NCBI RefSeq assembly: GCF_008365405.1
Contig: NZ_QOKV01000004.1
Coordinates: 186,001 to 250,000, forward strand
Length of the DNA: 64,000 nt
Source of the DNA: Azospirillum brasilense
GTDB lineage: Bacteria > Pseudomonadota > Alphaproteobacteria > Azospirillales > Azospirillaceae
Reading direction: 5' to 3'
The notes under the pieces are model-generated. The model had not been told where the DNA came from. It saw nothing but the letters and a program-made list of their open reading frames with translations, and ran no database searches. The position numbers and the translations under genes are program-made. This document shows, piece after piece, positions 42,433-51,845 of the stretch (the stretch's first letter is position 1; each line of letters starts with the position of its first letter).

Positions 42433-43159
42433 CCGACGCACCTTGACCGGTGAATGCTGGCGTCTGGTGGAGGCCCAGAACAAGGTCTCCACCCTGAAGC
42501 TGGTCGACAGCCTGGACGAACAGGATCTGCTGGAACGGTTGATCGAAGGCACGAAGCCCCCGGTTCCCAACGAATGCCGAGGGCTTCACTTTCTCCTGTC
42601 CACGCCGTTCCGCTACGACGCGCCCTACCCTGCGGGATCACGATTCCGGCGTGCCGGCATGACGCCGGGTGTGTACTACGCCGCCGAAAGCGTCCACACG
42701 GCGGTCGCCGAACTTTCCTTCTACCGCCTGCTGTTCTTCGCGGAGTCGCCCGACACGCCGTGGCCAGCCAACCCAAATGAACACACGGCTTTCTGCGCCG
42801 CCTACGGAACGGATCAGGGATTGGACCTGACCGCCCCGCCCCTGGACCGGGACACCGCGACCTGGGCGCACCCGACCCATTACGAGCCCTGCCAGACCTT
42901 GGCCGAGACGGCGCGGCAGGCCGGCATCCAGGCCATCCGCTACGCCTCGGTGCGCGATCCGGACAAGGGAGTTTGCCTGGCCCTGCTGACCTGCGCGGCC
43001 TTCCGGGAGCCGAAGCCGACCACCTTCCAGACTTGGCGGATTTACTTGCGCGGTTCGGGCATCCAGGCACTGTGCGAGTTCCCGGACATTCGCCTGGAGT
43101 TCAACCGTTCCACCTTCATCGGCGACGCCCGCATCGCCGCGATGCGCTGGGACCGCTGA
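42392..43159 (+). CDS. RES-domain toxin
   Basis: This 255-residue RES-family toxin would deplete NAD+ in the cell; members such as MbcT and other RES toxins degrade NAD+, while ParT modifies Prs. Signature residues appear in FRYDAPYPAGSRFR (Arg) and YYAAESVHTAVAELSFYR (Glu, Ser). The start at 42392 lies inside the antitoxin gene; a later start is possible. This is a complete type II toxin-antitoxin pair in the canonical antitoxin-first order. Confidence 0.88.
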   Translation: MSSTIWTPAALSSSRRTLTGECWRLVEAQNKVSTLKLVDSLDEQDLLERLIEGTKPPVPNECRGLHFLLSTPFRYDAPYPAGSRFRRAGMTPGVYYAAESVHTAVAELSFYRLLFFAESPDTPWPANPNEHTAFCAAYGTDQGLDLTAPPLDRDTATWAHPTHYEPCQTLAETARQAGIQAIRYASVRDPDKGVCLALLTCAAFREPKPTTFQTWRIYLRGSGIQALCEFPDIRLEFNRSTFIGDARIAAMRWDR

Positions 43160-43177
43160 GCCTTCCCCCAAAAGGAA

Positions 43178-43220
43178 ACGGGGGGCTGCGAGAGCCCCCC
43201 GTCCTGAAAACATCAAACCT
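43178..43220. terminator. Bidirectional terminator between the RES toxin and argG
   Basis: A perfect 10-bp stem (43178-43187 with 43193-43202) sits between convergent stops. On the minus strand it is followed by TTTCCTTTT. The plus side is only moderately T-rich. Confidence 0.7.
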
Positions 43221-43228
43221 GCGTGCGC

Positions 43229-44464
<1,236 letters not shown>

Positions 44465-44555
44465 GGGACTACTCACGCGGGTGGGAAAGATATCGGTGCC
44501 GGACAGTAGCCCTACGACCGATGCGAATCAATCGGTCCCGCTCACTCCGTTCCGC

Positions 44556-44867
44556 TCAATCCGTCCCGGCGTCGGCCGCAACGGTGCTCTCCGCGGCGGG
44601 GCGGGCGGGCGCCCGGTCCACGAAGGGCCAGCGGATGTAGGCGTAGAGCCACATCGCCAGGATGTCCGCACCGTTGATCAGCAGGACCAGCGCCCACAGC
44701 GGGCTGCGCCCGCCCTTGGCCAGCACCCAGCCGCCGAAGATCAGCTTCAGCATCAGCAGGATCGCCATGACGAGGTTGGCCGTCCACGGGTCGGTGGACA
44801 TGATCGCCGCCCAGGGCTGCCAGTAGACGGCGTTGAGCAGGCCGACGACGGCGTCGAGCATTTCCAT
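44556..44867 (-). CDS. Small membrane protein, unknown family (103 aa)
   Basis: I do not recognise the family. The 103 residues contain two or three hydrophobic segments (about 23-43 and 50-70) with KLIFGGWVLAKGGRSPLWALVLLINGAD and a Pro/Ala-rich acidic tail. The ATG at 44867 overlaps the stop of the upstream small membrane protein (TGATG), so the two genes form a coupled pair and may act together. Confidence 0.65.
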   Translation of the reverse strand: MEMLDAVVGLLNAVYWQPWAAIMSTDPWTANLVMAILLMLKLIFGGWVLAKGGRSPLWALVLLINGADILAMWLYAYIRWPFVDRAPARPAAESTVAADAGTD

Positions 44868-45103
44868 CAGGCGGCCCTCCGCGCCTTGCGCGTCCGCGCC
44901 GGCCCGTCGACCAGGACGCGCGCCGGCCAGCGCCGCACCGTCAGCAGGCCCAGCACGCCGACCAGCCCGATCACCGGCACGAAGATCACCAGCGCCCACC
45001 AGGGCGAGAAGCCCGCCCGGCGGAAAATGCGCATCAGCGGCCAGACCGCCGCCGCGTTGAACAGGAACAGGATCAGGCCGGGATCGACGGCGAACTCAGG
45101 CAC
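44867..45103 (-). CDS. Small membrane protein, unknown family (78 aa)
   Basis: I do not recognise the family with certainty. The 78-residue protein has two hydrophobic segments (about 8-25 and 34-55), RRAGFSPWWALVIFVPVIGLVGV between them, and a basic C-terminus. The loop resembles the phospholipase-D-nuclease N-terminal type helical pair found in many short membrane proteins. It is co-transcribed with and translationally coupled to the next gene. Confidence 0.65.
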   Translation of the reverse strand: MPEFAVDPGLILFLFNAAAVWPLMRIFRRAGFSPWWALVIFVPVIGLVGVLGLLTVRRWPARVLVDGPARTRKARRAA

Positions 45104-45130
45104 GGAGCACTCCCAGGGGTAATTCCGGCC

Positions 45131-46300
45131 TCATCCGGCCAGCGCCGCGTCCTTCTCGGCCAGCACCTTCTCGATGGCGGCGCGGTCGGCGGCGGACAGG
45201 CGGACGGACGCGCTCTTCAACTGGCCGCAGGCGGCCATGATGTCCTCGCCGCGGGTGGTGCGGACGGGGCTGGCGTAGCCGGCGTTGTTGACGATGTCGC
45301 CGAAGACCTGGATCGCCCGGTCGGTCGAACGCTCGTAGGGCGCGCCCGGCCAGGGGTTGAAGGGGATCAGGTTGATCTTCGACGGGATGCCTTCCAGCAA
45401 CTTCACCAAAGCGCGGGCATCCGCCGGGCTGTCGTTGACGCCCTTCAGCATCACGTACTCGAAGGTGATGCGCCGCGCGTTGTTCAGGCCGGGGTAGGTG
45501 CGGCAGGCGTCCATCAGCTCCTTCAGCGGATATTTCCGGTTGATCGGCATGATGATGTCGCGCAGCTCGTCCGTCACGGCGTGCAGGCTGACCGCGAGGT
45601 TGACGTTCAGCTCCTCGCCGCAGCGCTTCATGGCCGGGACGACGCCGGAGGTCGAAAGCGTGATGCGGCGCTTCGAGATCGAGATCCCGTCGCCGTCCAT
45701 GACGATCTTCAGCGCCTTGGCGACGTTCTCGTAGTTAAAGAGCGGCTCCCCCATCCCCATCATGACGATGTTGGAGATCATCCGCCCGTCCGGCGGCGCC
45801 GGCCATTCGCCGAGCGCGTCGCGGGCCAGCATCACCTGCGCCACGATCTCCGAGGCGTCGAGGTTGCGCACCAGACGCTGCGTGCCGGTGTGGCAGAAGC
45901 GGCAGGTCAGCGTGCAGCCGACCTGCGAGGAGACGCAGAGCGTGCCGCGGTCCTCCTCGGGGATGTGGACGCTCTCCACCTCCTGCCCGTCGGGCATCCG
46001 CAGCAGCCACTTGCGCGTGCCGTCCACCGACTTCAGGTCGCGCACGACCGTCGGGCGGGCCACGGCGTAGCTCTCCGCCAGCTTTTCGCGCACCGGCTTG
46101 GCGAGCGTGGTCATCACCGCGAAGTCGGTCGCTCCGCGGTGGTAGATCCAGTGCCAGAGCTGGCGGGCCCGGAATTTCTCCAGGCCGACGGACAGCATTT
46201 CGGCTTCCAGCTCGTCGCGGGACAGACCGACAAGGTTCTTGCGCCCGTCGGCGTCAACAGCCGGCAGGGCAAAGGCAGCAGCATGGTTGGAGGCGCTCAT
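45131..46300 (-). CDS. rlmN: Dual-specificity 23S rRNA/tRNA adenine-C2 methyltransferase RlmN
   Basis: RlmN methylates A2503 of 23S rRNA and A37 of some tRNAs by a radical-SAM mechanism. The 389-residue protein has the 4Fe-4S motif CTLTCRFC (CxxxCxxC), [12 protein letters not shown], the [13 protein letters not shown] block, and the conserved C-terminal cysteine in MAACGQLKS that carries the methyl group transiently with the second catalytic cysteine. The N-terminal LVGLSRDEL...[11 protein letters not shown] is the usual accessory domain. Length is normal. Confidence 0.96.
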   Translation of the reverse strand: MSASNHAAAFALPAVDADGRKNLVGLSRDELEAEMLSVGLEKFRARQLWHWIYHRGATDFAVMTTLAKPVREKLAESYAVARPTVVRDLKSVDGTRKWLLRMPDGQEVESVHIPEEDRGTLCVSSQVGCTLTCRFCHTGTQRLVRNLDASEIVAQVMLARDALGEWPAPPDGRMISNIVMMGMGEPLFNYENVAKALKIVMDGDGISISKRRITLSTSGVVPAMKRCGEELNVNLAVSLHAVTDELRDIIMPINRKYPLKELMDACRTYPGLNNARRITFEYVMLKGVNDSPADARALVKLLEGIPSKINLIPFNPWPGAPYERSTDRAIQVFGDIVNNAGYASPVRTTRGEDIMAACGQLKSASVRLSAADRAAIEKVLAEKDAALAG

Positions 46301-46378
46301 GGCCCCCTAAATAGGGCCACGAGCGTCCGGAGTCAAAAGACGAAACGAGGAGCGACCAAGTGAAAAGAGCAGCGCTGC

Positions 46379-46942
46379 TCAGCGCTTCACGCCGCAGGCC
46401 TGGTTGATCGCCTCGTAAGCCTGGGCGAAGCCGTCGGTGCCGTAGGTGTCGGTGGTCTTCGTGCCGCGGGCCGAAACACCCTTCACCACCATGGACTTGC
46501 CCTTGGCGTCGCGCATCGCGGCGGTGACGGCCTTGTCGGTGTCGGCGTCGCGCGCCCAGGCGGTTTCGCCGTCGGTGAACAGCTTGAACGACTTGCCGGC
46601 CACGTCCAGCGTGGACTCGCTGTCCTTCTTCAGGGGATAGCCGACGACGACGCTGACGACGTCCAGCGCCTTTTCCGCCGGGCGATGGGTCACCAGCACA
46701 TAGATGTCCCCGCGCTTGGCCGCGGCGGGTTCCTTCTTCTTGGGCTGGCTGGACAGATAGCAGACCTTGTGCCCGCCCTCGTCGAAGGCGAAGGCGTTCC
46801 AGTCCTTGAAGGTCCCCAGCAGGCGCGGGTCGGCGGCGGCGGCCGTGTTGACCGTGGCGACGGCGAGCGTGGCGGCGAGGATCGGACCGGCCAGAAGCAG
46901 AGCGGCGCCGGCGGTGCGACGGATGGTGCGAATGGGCAACAT
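46379..46942 (-). CDS. Invasion-associated locus B (IalB)-family exported protein
   Basis: This 187-residue secreted protein has a signal peptide (about 1-36, ending TAAAA). The mature domain contains DWNAFAF, KVCYLSSQPKK, YVLVTHRPAEK and a C-terminal NQACG. These match the IalB family, common in Alphaproteobacteria and named from Bartonella but of general, unknown role. Two cysteines could form a disulfide. It is convergent with nothing and divergent from rpoE-chrR across a 393-bp gap. Confidence 0.82.
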   Translation of the reverse strand: MLPIRTIRRTAGAALLLAGPILAATLAVATVNTAAAADPRLLGTFKDWNAFAFDEGGHKVCYLSSQPKKKEPAAAKRGDIYVLVTHRPAEKALDVVSVVVGYPLKKDSESTLDVAGKSFKLFTDGETAWARDADTDKAVTAAMRDAKGKSMVVKGVSARGTKTTDTYGTDGFAQAYEAINQACGVKR

Positions 46943-47111
46943 CGGTTGGCGAAGGCTCGAATGGTTTCGCGGACGGGTTCGGGAGTGGGCCGGACCCTAC
47001 CCCAATTCGGTGAGGCTTTCCAGAGCCGCCGCCCTTTTCCGGGGGCGAAGTCACGGGTTGTTCCAAAGACCGGTCCTGCAATCGATCGCTCGATTTCGCA
47101 TCGAAAGCCGG

Positions 47112-47141
47112 TGATCCGATGGGGGGCGGGGCGCGTAGAAG
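47112..47141 (+). promoter_or_regulatory. rpoE: RpoE-type promoter upstream of rpoE-chrR
   Basis: TGATCC (47112-47117) and TAGAAG (47136-47141) are spaced by exactly 18 bp. This matches the -35 TGATCC and approximates the -10 TAAGA consensus known for the sigma-E/ChrR regulon of Rhodobacter. It would give positive autoregulation. The rest of the 393-bp gap shows no gene; the leader to the ATG at 47336 is about 190 nt. Confidence 0.6.
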
Positions 47142-47335
47142 GCCCATCGAACGCCGGACCGAACCCCATGCCCCCCTTGGCCGCCCGACCGCATGACATT
47201 GCACACGACACGGAGAAGCGCCAAACACGCTTTGCAGCGGGGCGCTCCGCGCACCATGTGTTGCGGGGCTTGCCATCTTGCGCAAAGCCCATGCGCGCAG
47301 AGACGGTGCCCCCGGAGACGTGCCCGAAGACGTGG

Positions 47336-47911
47336 ATGCAGGATCTTGGTTCCCCAGCCGCCGGCACCGACCGGACGTTCGAAGAACTGCTGACCGCGGT
47401 CGGGCGGGACCGCGACCGCACGGCCTTCGCGGCCCTGTTCGGCCATTTCGCCCCGCGGCTGAAGGCGTATCTGCGCCGCCAGGGCTGCGACGCGGGCGGT
47501 GCGGAGGAGTTGGTGCAGGACGTGATGCTGTTGGTGTGGCGCCGCGCGGAAACCTATGACCCGACCCAGGCCTCCGCCGGCACCTGGGTGTTCACCATCG
47601 CCCGCAACAAGCGGATCGACGCGCTGCGGCGCGAACAACGGCCCGAGATCGACCCCGCCGACCCCACGCTGGTGCCCGCCCCGGTGGAGAGCGCGGACGA
47701 CGGGGTGGCGGCGCGGGAGACCGCTGGGCGCCTGAAAGCCGCGCTGAAGACCTTGCCGCCGGAGCAGGCCGACCTGCTGCGGCAGGCCTATTTCGAGGAC
47801 AAGCCGCACAGCCTGATCTCCGCCGAACAGGGCATTCCACTGGGCACCGTCAAGTCGCGCCTGCGGCTGGCCATGGAACGGCTGCGCAAGGCCATGAGGG
47901 ATTCCCGATGA
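47336..47911 (+). CDS. rpoE: ECF sigma factor RpoE (ChrR-controlled, ECF11 type)
   Basis: This 191-residue alternative sigma factor has region 2 (AFAALFGHFAPRLKAYLRRQ and AEELVQDVMLLVWRRA, then TWVFTIARNKRIDALRRE) and region 4 (LPPEQADLLRQAYFEDKPHS, GTVKSRLRLAMERLRKAM). It is closest to Rhodobacter RpoE, which answers singlet oxygen. The ATG at 47336 gives normal length; 47291 is an alternative start. It overlaps chrR as ATGA. Regulation: a sigma-E-type promoter is at 47112-47141. Confidence 0.9.
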   Translation: MQDLGSPAAGTDRTFEELLTAVGRDRDRTAFAALFGHFAPRLKAYLRRQGCDAGGAEELVQDVMLLVWRRAETYDPTQASAGTWVFTIARNKRIDALRREQRPEIDPADPTLVPAPVESADDGVAARETAGRLKAALKTLPPEQADLLRQAYFEDKPHSLISAEQGIPLGTVKSRLRLAMERLRKAMRDSR

Positions 47912-48582
47912 CCGTGCCCACCCACCATCCCGGCGACACCCTGCTGATCGACTATGCCGGCGGCGCTCTGGGCGAGGCGGCGTCGCTGATCGTGGCGACC
48001 CATCTGGCGCTGTGCCCCTGCTGCCGCCTGAACGTCGCCGAGATGGAGGCGGTCGGCGGCGCCCTGCTGGAGAGCATCGAGCCGGAGGAGGTCGACCCCG
48101 CCTGCCTGGAAACGGTTCTCGCCCGGTTGGACGACCTGCCGCCCCTGCCCCGCGCTCCCCGGCCGAAACTGGTCTGCCAGCCGGTCGAGGTGCCGCTGCT
48201 GCCCGAGCCGCTGCGCCGCTACGTCGGCAGCGACCTGTCGCGCCTGCCCTGGAAGCGGCTGATGCGCGGCATGGATTGCTACGACATCCCGCTGGGCTCC
48301 GGGTCTGAAAGCCGCGGCAAGGCCCGGCTGATGCGGCTGGCGAGCGGCGTCGGGCCGCCCTACCACACCCACCGGGGGATCGAGCTGACCCTGGTGCTGG
48401 ACGGCGGCTTCACCGACGATCCGGGCCAGTTCGCCCGCGGCGACCTGTCGGTCGCCGACGACTCCGTGCGCCACCGCCCGGTGGCCGACGAGGAGGGTTG
48501 CCTGTGCCTGGCGGTGACCGACGCGCCGTTGCGCTTCACCGGTCCGCTGGGGCTGATCCTCAACCCCTTCGTGAAGTTTTGA
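47908..48582 (+). CDS. chrR: ChrR-type zinc anti-sigma factor
   Basis: This 224-residue anti-sigma factor holds RpoE inactive until singlet oxygen or organic peroxides release it. The N-terminal anti-sigma domain has the zinc ligands H6 or H7, then H32, C36 and C39 (HLALCPCC). The C-terminal cupin domain has PYHTHRGIELT and VRHRP, the second metal site. The start overlaps the rpoE stop, which fits the known operon. Confidence 0.92.
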   Translation: MTVPTHHPGDTLLIDYAGGALGEAASLIVATHLALCPCCRLNVAEMEAVGGALLESIEPEEVDPACLETVLARLDDLPPLPRAPRPKLVCQPVEVPLLPEPLRRYVGSDLSRLPWKRLMRGMDCYDIPLGSGSESRGKARLMRLASGVGPPYHTHRGIELTLVLDGGFTDDPGQFARGDLSVADDSVRHRPVADEEGCLCLAVTDAPLRFTGPLGLILNPFVKF

Positions 48583-48594
48583 GTCTGAACCGGG

Positions 48595-49179
48595 TTACTC
48601 GTCGTCGCGGACGATCACCGGCTTCTGGATGCCCCGCATGCGGCGGCGGCGTTCCGGGTTGCGCATGATCTGGCGGCCGTGCTGATGATCGCGCAGCGGC
48701 TCGGTCGGGCCGCCGACGCGCACCGGGCGTTCGGCGAAGCGGCCCAGGCTGATCATCCGGTCGTACATCACCAGGGCGCCGGCCACCCCGACGTTGATGC
48801 AGAACTTCATCGGGATCTTCACCGTGAAGTCGCAGCGCTCCAGCAGCGGTTCGGACAGGCTGCCGCGCTCCGGCCCCAGCACATAGGCGGCGCGGGTCGG
48901 GTGGCGGAAGCTGGGCAGTTCCACCGCGTCCTCGGTCAGTTCCACCCCGACGAGCTGGCAGTCCTTGGGAAGGGCCAGATCAGCCACCCGGTCGTAGACG
49001 TAGAGCGGCAGATGCTCCGCGGCACCCGAGGTGTCCACGATGTGCGCCTCGTGCAGGTCGGGCTCCGGGTCGATGGCGAAGAAGAAGGAGGCGCCGAAGG
49101 CGTGGGCGGAGCGCATCAGGTTGCCGACGTTGCCCGGCTTGCTGATCCGCTCCACCCCGATGGCGAAATATCCACGCAT
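48595..49179 (-). CDS. SpoU/TrmH-family RNA 2'-O-methyltransferase
   Basis: This 194-residue SPOUT-fold methyltransferase has motif 1 SKPGNVGNLMRSAHAFGA, motif 2 YVLGPERGSL and motif 3 IPMKFCINVGVAGALVMYDRM, which form the SAM-binding trefoil knot. A basic C-terminal tail (ERRRRMRG) could bind RNA. The substrate, rRNA or tRNA, cannot be told. The ATG at 49179 gives the normal N-terminus. It is divergent from the asparaginase gene. Confidence 0.9.
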   Translation of the reverse strand: MRGYFAIGVERISKPGNVGNLMRSAHAFGASFFFAIDPEPDLHEAHIVDTSGAAEHLPLYVYDRVADLALPKDCQLVGVELTEDAVELPSFRHPTRAAYVLGPERGSLSEPLLERCDFTVKIPMKFCINVGVAGALVMYDRMISLGRFAERPVRVGGPTEPLRDHQHGRQIMRNPERRRRMRGIQKPVIVRDDE

Positions 49180-49296
49180 GGCTTGCACAATCACTCGTAG
49201 TTTCGGCCCGCGCACAGCGCGAATCGGCCGTGATCCGGCGGGTCCGACGGTGCGACACCTTGCCTCGCGACCCGGAGAGAGGCAAGCTCTCCACCC

Positions 49297-50406
49297 ATGA
49301 GCCACGACCATTCCTCCTGCTGCGGCGGCCACGGTGACCACCACGGCCACGCCGATCATCACACCCCCGCCGAGGGGCATGCCGACCTGTCCGGACCGCC
49401 GGAGGCGCCGATCCTCGTCGAGGTGACGCGCGGCGGCATGGTGGAATCCGTCCATCGCGGGCGCGCCTGCATCGTCGATTCCGACGGTCGTGTGCTGGCC
49501 CAGTGGGGCGACATCCAGGCGCCGGTCTACCCGCGCTCCGCCATCAAGGCCATCCAGGCGATCCCGCTGGTCGAGACGGGCGCGCTGGACGCCTACGAGC
49601 TGGGCGACCAGGAGCTGGCGCTGGCCTGCTCCTCCCACCATGGGGAGATCCGCCACACCCGCATCGCGGAGGCCTGGATCAAGCGCATCGGCCTGACCGT
49701 GGGCGATTACGAGTGCGGGGCGCATCTGCCGACCGACACCGAGACCGCCCACGAGATGATCCGCCACGGCGAGACGCCGAGCGCCTTCCACAACAACTGC
49801 TCCGGCAAGCACGCCGGGTTCCTGACCACCGCCCTGCACAAGGGCGAGCCGACCAAGGGCTACGTCCGCTTCGACCACCCGGTGCAGCAGCGCATCCTCG
49901 GCGTGATGGAGCAGATGACCGGCCAGGACCTGTCGCAGGCCCCCTGGGGCGTCGACGGCTGCGCCATCCCGACCATCGGCATCCCGCTGGGCGCCATCGC
50001 CTACGCCATGGCCCGCATCGGCGACCCCAAGGACCTGCCCGATTCCCGCGCTGAGGCGGTGGCCCGCATCCGCCGCGCCTGGCGGTCGCACCCACACCTG
50101 ATCGCCGGCAAGGACAGCTTCGACACCGGGATGATGCAGGCGGCGGGCGGTCTGGTGCTGGTCAAGGGCGGGGCCGAGGGCGTGGGCTGCGCCGTCCTGC
50201 CCAAGCAGGGCCTGGGCATCGCCCTGAAGATCGACGACGGCACCCCGCGCGCCCGCGAGGTCGCCCTGGCCGCCCTGATCCGCGCCACCAAGGTCCTGTC
50301 GGACGAGCAATGGAGGCGGGCCGGCCAGCTCATCAACCAGCCGGTGACCAACCGCAACGGCCTTGAGGTCGGCGTGGTCCGCCCGGCGGAGGGTGTCGCG
50401 GGGTAA
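49297..50406 (+). CDS. Asparaginase-II family protein with His-rich N-terminus
   Basis: This 369-residue protein belongs to the thermolabile L-asparaginase family (AnsA-like). Conserved blocks are YPRSAIKAIQAIPLVETG, ACSSHHGE, NNCSGKHAGFL and GKDSFDTGMM. The first 28 residues (nine His, two Cys) are an added metal-binding-like leader not needed for catalysis in other members. Likely activity: hydrolysis of asparagine to aspartate and ammonia. Followed on the same strand by a methyltransferase. Confidence 0.87.
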   Translation: MSHDHSSCCGGHGDHHGHADHHTPAEGHADLSGPPEAPILVEVTRGGMVESVHRGRACIVDSDGRVLAQWGDIQAPVYPRSAIKAIQAIPLVETGALDAYELGDQELALACSSHHGEIRHTRIAEAWIKRIGLTVGDYECGAHLPTDTETAHEMIRHGETPSAFHNNCSGKHAGFLTTALHKGEPTKGYVRFDHPVQQRILGVMEQMTGQDLSQAPWGVDGCAIPTIGIPLGAIAYAMARIGDPKDLPDSRAEAVARIRRAWRSHPHLIAGKDSFDTGMMQAAGGLVLVKGGAEGVGCAVLPKQGLGIALKIDDGTPRAREVALAALIRATKVLSDEQWRRAGQLINQPVTNRNGLEVGVVRPAEGVAG

Positions 50407-50515
50407 GGCCGGAAGTGTTGGGTGGGGGCCGGCGCAACCGCTCCCCAACTCCCCCACCCTCCCCCGCGATGATGCTATGGTCCGGCACCCGTCCACCTGA
50501 CCGGTTGCCCGATCC

Positions 50516-51754
50516 ATGAGCATCGACACCCTGCGCGCCCAGTACGAAGCCTTCCCCTATCCCGCGCGCAACCCCGCCGACGAGAAAAAGCGCCTGATCA
50601 CCGGATCGCCCAGCCATCTGGACGAGGTGAACCACAACGTCTTCGGCGGGCGCATCGACCACGCCAAGCCCCTCAGGGTGCTGGTGGCCGGCGGCGGGAC
50701 CGGCGACGGGACGATCATGATCGCCCAGCAGATGGCCGACGCCGGCAATCCGGGGCGCGTCACCTACCTGGACCTGTCCGACGCCGCGCGGGCGGTCGCC
50801 GAAGCGCGGGCCACGGCGCGCGGGCTGACCAACATCGACTTCCGCCGCGGCTCGCTGCTCGACCTCGGCGGGCTGTTGGAGGAGGGAGGGCCGTTCGACT
50901 ACATCGACTGCTGCGGCGTGCTGCACCATCTGGACGAGCCGGCGGCGGGCGTCCGCTCGCTGGCCGGGGCGCTGAAGCCGGGCGGCGGGATCGGGCTGAT
51001 GGTCTACGCGCCGTACGGGCGCACCGGCGTCTATCCCATGCAGGCGGCGCTGCGCACCGTCGCGGCGGACCTGCCGCCGAAGGAGCGGGTGGCGCTGGCC
51101 CGCCGGCTGATCGAGCGCCTGCCGACGTCCAACTGGCTGCTGCGCAACCCCTTCATCAACGACCACAAACAGGCCGACGCCGACCTCTACGACCTGCTGC
51201 TGCACTCCTGCGACCGGCCCTTCACCGTGCCGGAGCTGGCGGAGCTGGCCGCGGCGGGCGGTCTGTCCATCGCCGCGCTGGTCGACCCCCACCGCTACGA
51301 CCCCGCCGTCTGGGTGAAGGACCCCCGCCTGCTGAAGCGGCTGGACGGGCTGTCCCGGCTGGAGCGCGCCGCCTGGGCCGAGCAGGTCACCGGCAGCATG
51401 ACCAAGCACATCGCCTATCTCGTCCGTCCCGAGGACGCGGAGGGCGCCATCGCCCGCCCGGACGGGCCGGAGGTGGTGCCGGTGCTGCGCGACCTCGACG
51501 GTGCCGCGATGGCCAGGGGCCTGCCCCCCGGCGGCGTGCTGGAGGCCGAGCTGATGGGCGCGGTCGTCCCCCTGCCCCTGCCGCGTCTGGCCGGGCCGAT
51601 CCTGGCGCGAGTGGACGGGCGGACCAGCCTGGGGGCCATCCACCAAGCGGTGGCGGAGAAGGCCGGGCCGCTGGCCTGGGACGCCTTCCTGGCGCAGTTC
51701 GCGCAGCTTTTCACGGCGCTGAACGGCGTCGGCAAGATGTATCTGCGCCGCTGA
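50516..51754 (+). CDS. Class I SAM-dependent methyltransferase with C-terminal extension
   Basis: This 412-residue protein has a Rossmann methyltransferase domain (about 50-180) with motif I VLVAGGGTGDGT (56-67), YLDLSD and CCGVLHHLDEP. The next 230 residues form a helical region with no fold I can name and a winged-helix-like end (FLAQFAQLFTALN). The opening YEAFPYPARNPAD resembles enzymes that methylate small molecules or proteins. Substrate unknown. About 110 bp separate it from the asparaginase gene. Confidence 0.82.
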   Translation: MSIDTLRAQYEAFPYPARNPADEKKRLITGSPSHLDEVNHNVFGGRIDHAKPLRVLVAGGGTGDGTIMIAQQMADAGNPGRVTYLDLSDAARAVAEARATARGLTNIDFRRGSLLDLGGLLEEGGPFDYIDCCGVLHHLDEPAAGVRSLAGALKPGGGIGLMVYAPYGRTGVYPMQAALRTVAADLPPKERVALARRLIERLPTSNWLLRNPFINDHKQADADLYDLLLHSCDRPFTVPELAELAAAGGLSIAALVDPHRYDPAVWVKDPRLLKRLDGLSRLERAAWAEQVTGSMTKHIAYLVRPEDAEGAIARPDGPEVVPVLRDLDGAAMARGLPPGGVLEAELMGAVVPLPLPRLAGPILARVDGRTSLGAIHQAVAEKAGPLAWDAFLAQFAQLFTALNGVGKMYLRR

Positions 51755-51770
51755 GCGCGTCACCGCTTCC

Positions 51771-51809
51771 AAAATGAAAAATCCGCCGCCGGGAGGCCCC
51801 GGCGGCGGA
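51771..51809 (-). terminator. amtB: Rho-independent terminator after amtB
   Basis: A perfect 12-bp stem (51782-51793 with 51798-51809) is followed on the minus strand by TTTTTCATTTT. It also lies just past the methyltransferase stop. Confidence 0.85.
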
Positions 51810-51845
51810 AGTTCATGGAGGAAACAACCAGGCTGCAAAAGGTGC

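Noticed and set aside
50407..50515. Terminator or REP element between the asparaginase and methyltransferase genes
   Set aside because: The C-rich stretch has no good inverted repeat and no T-run.
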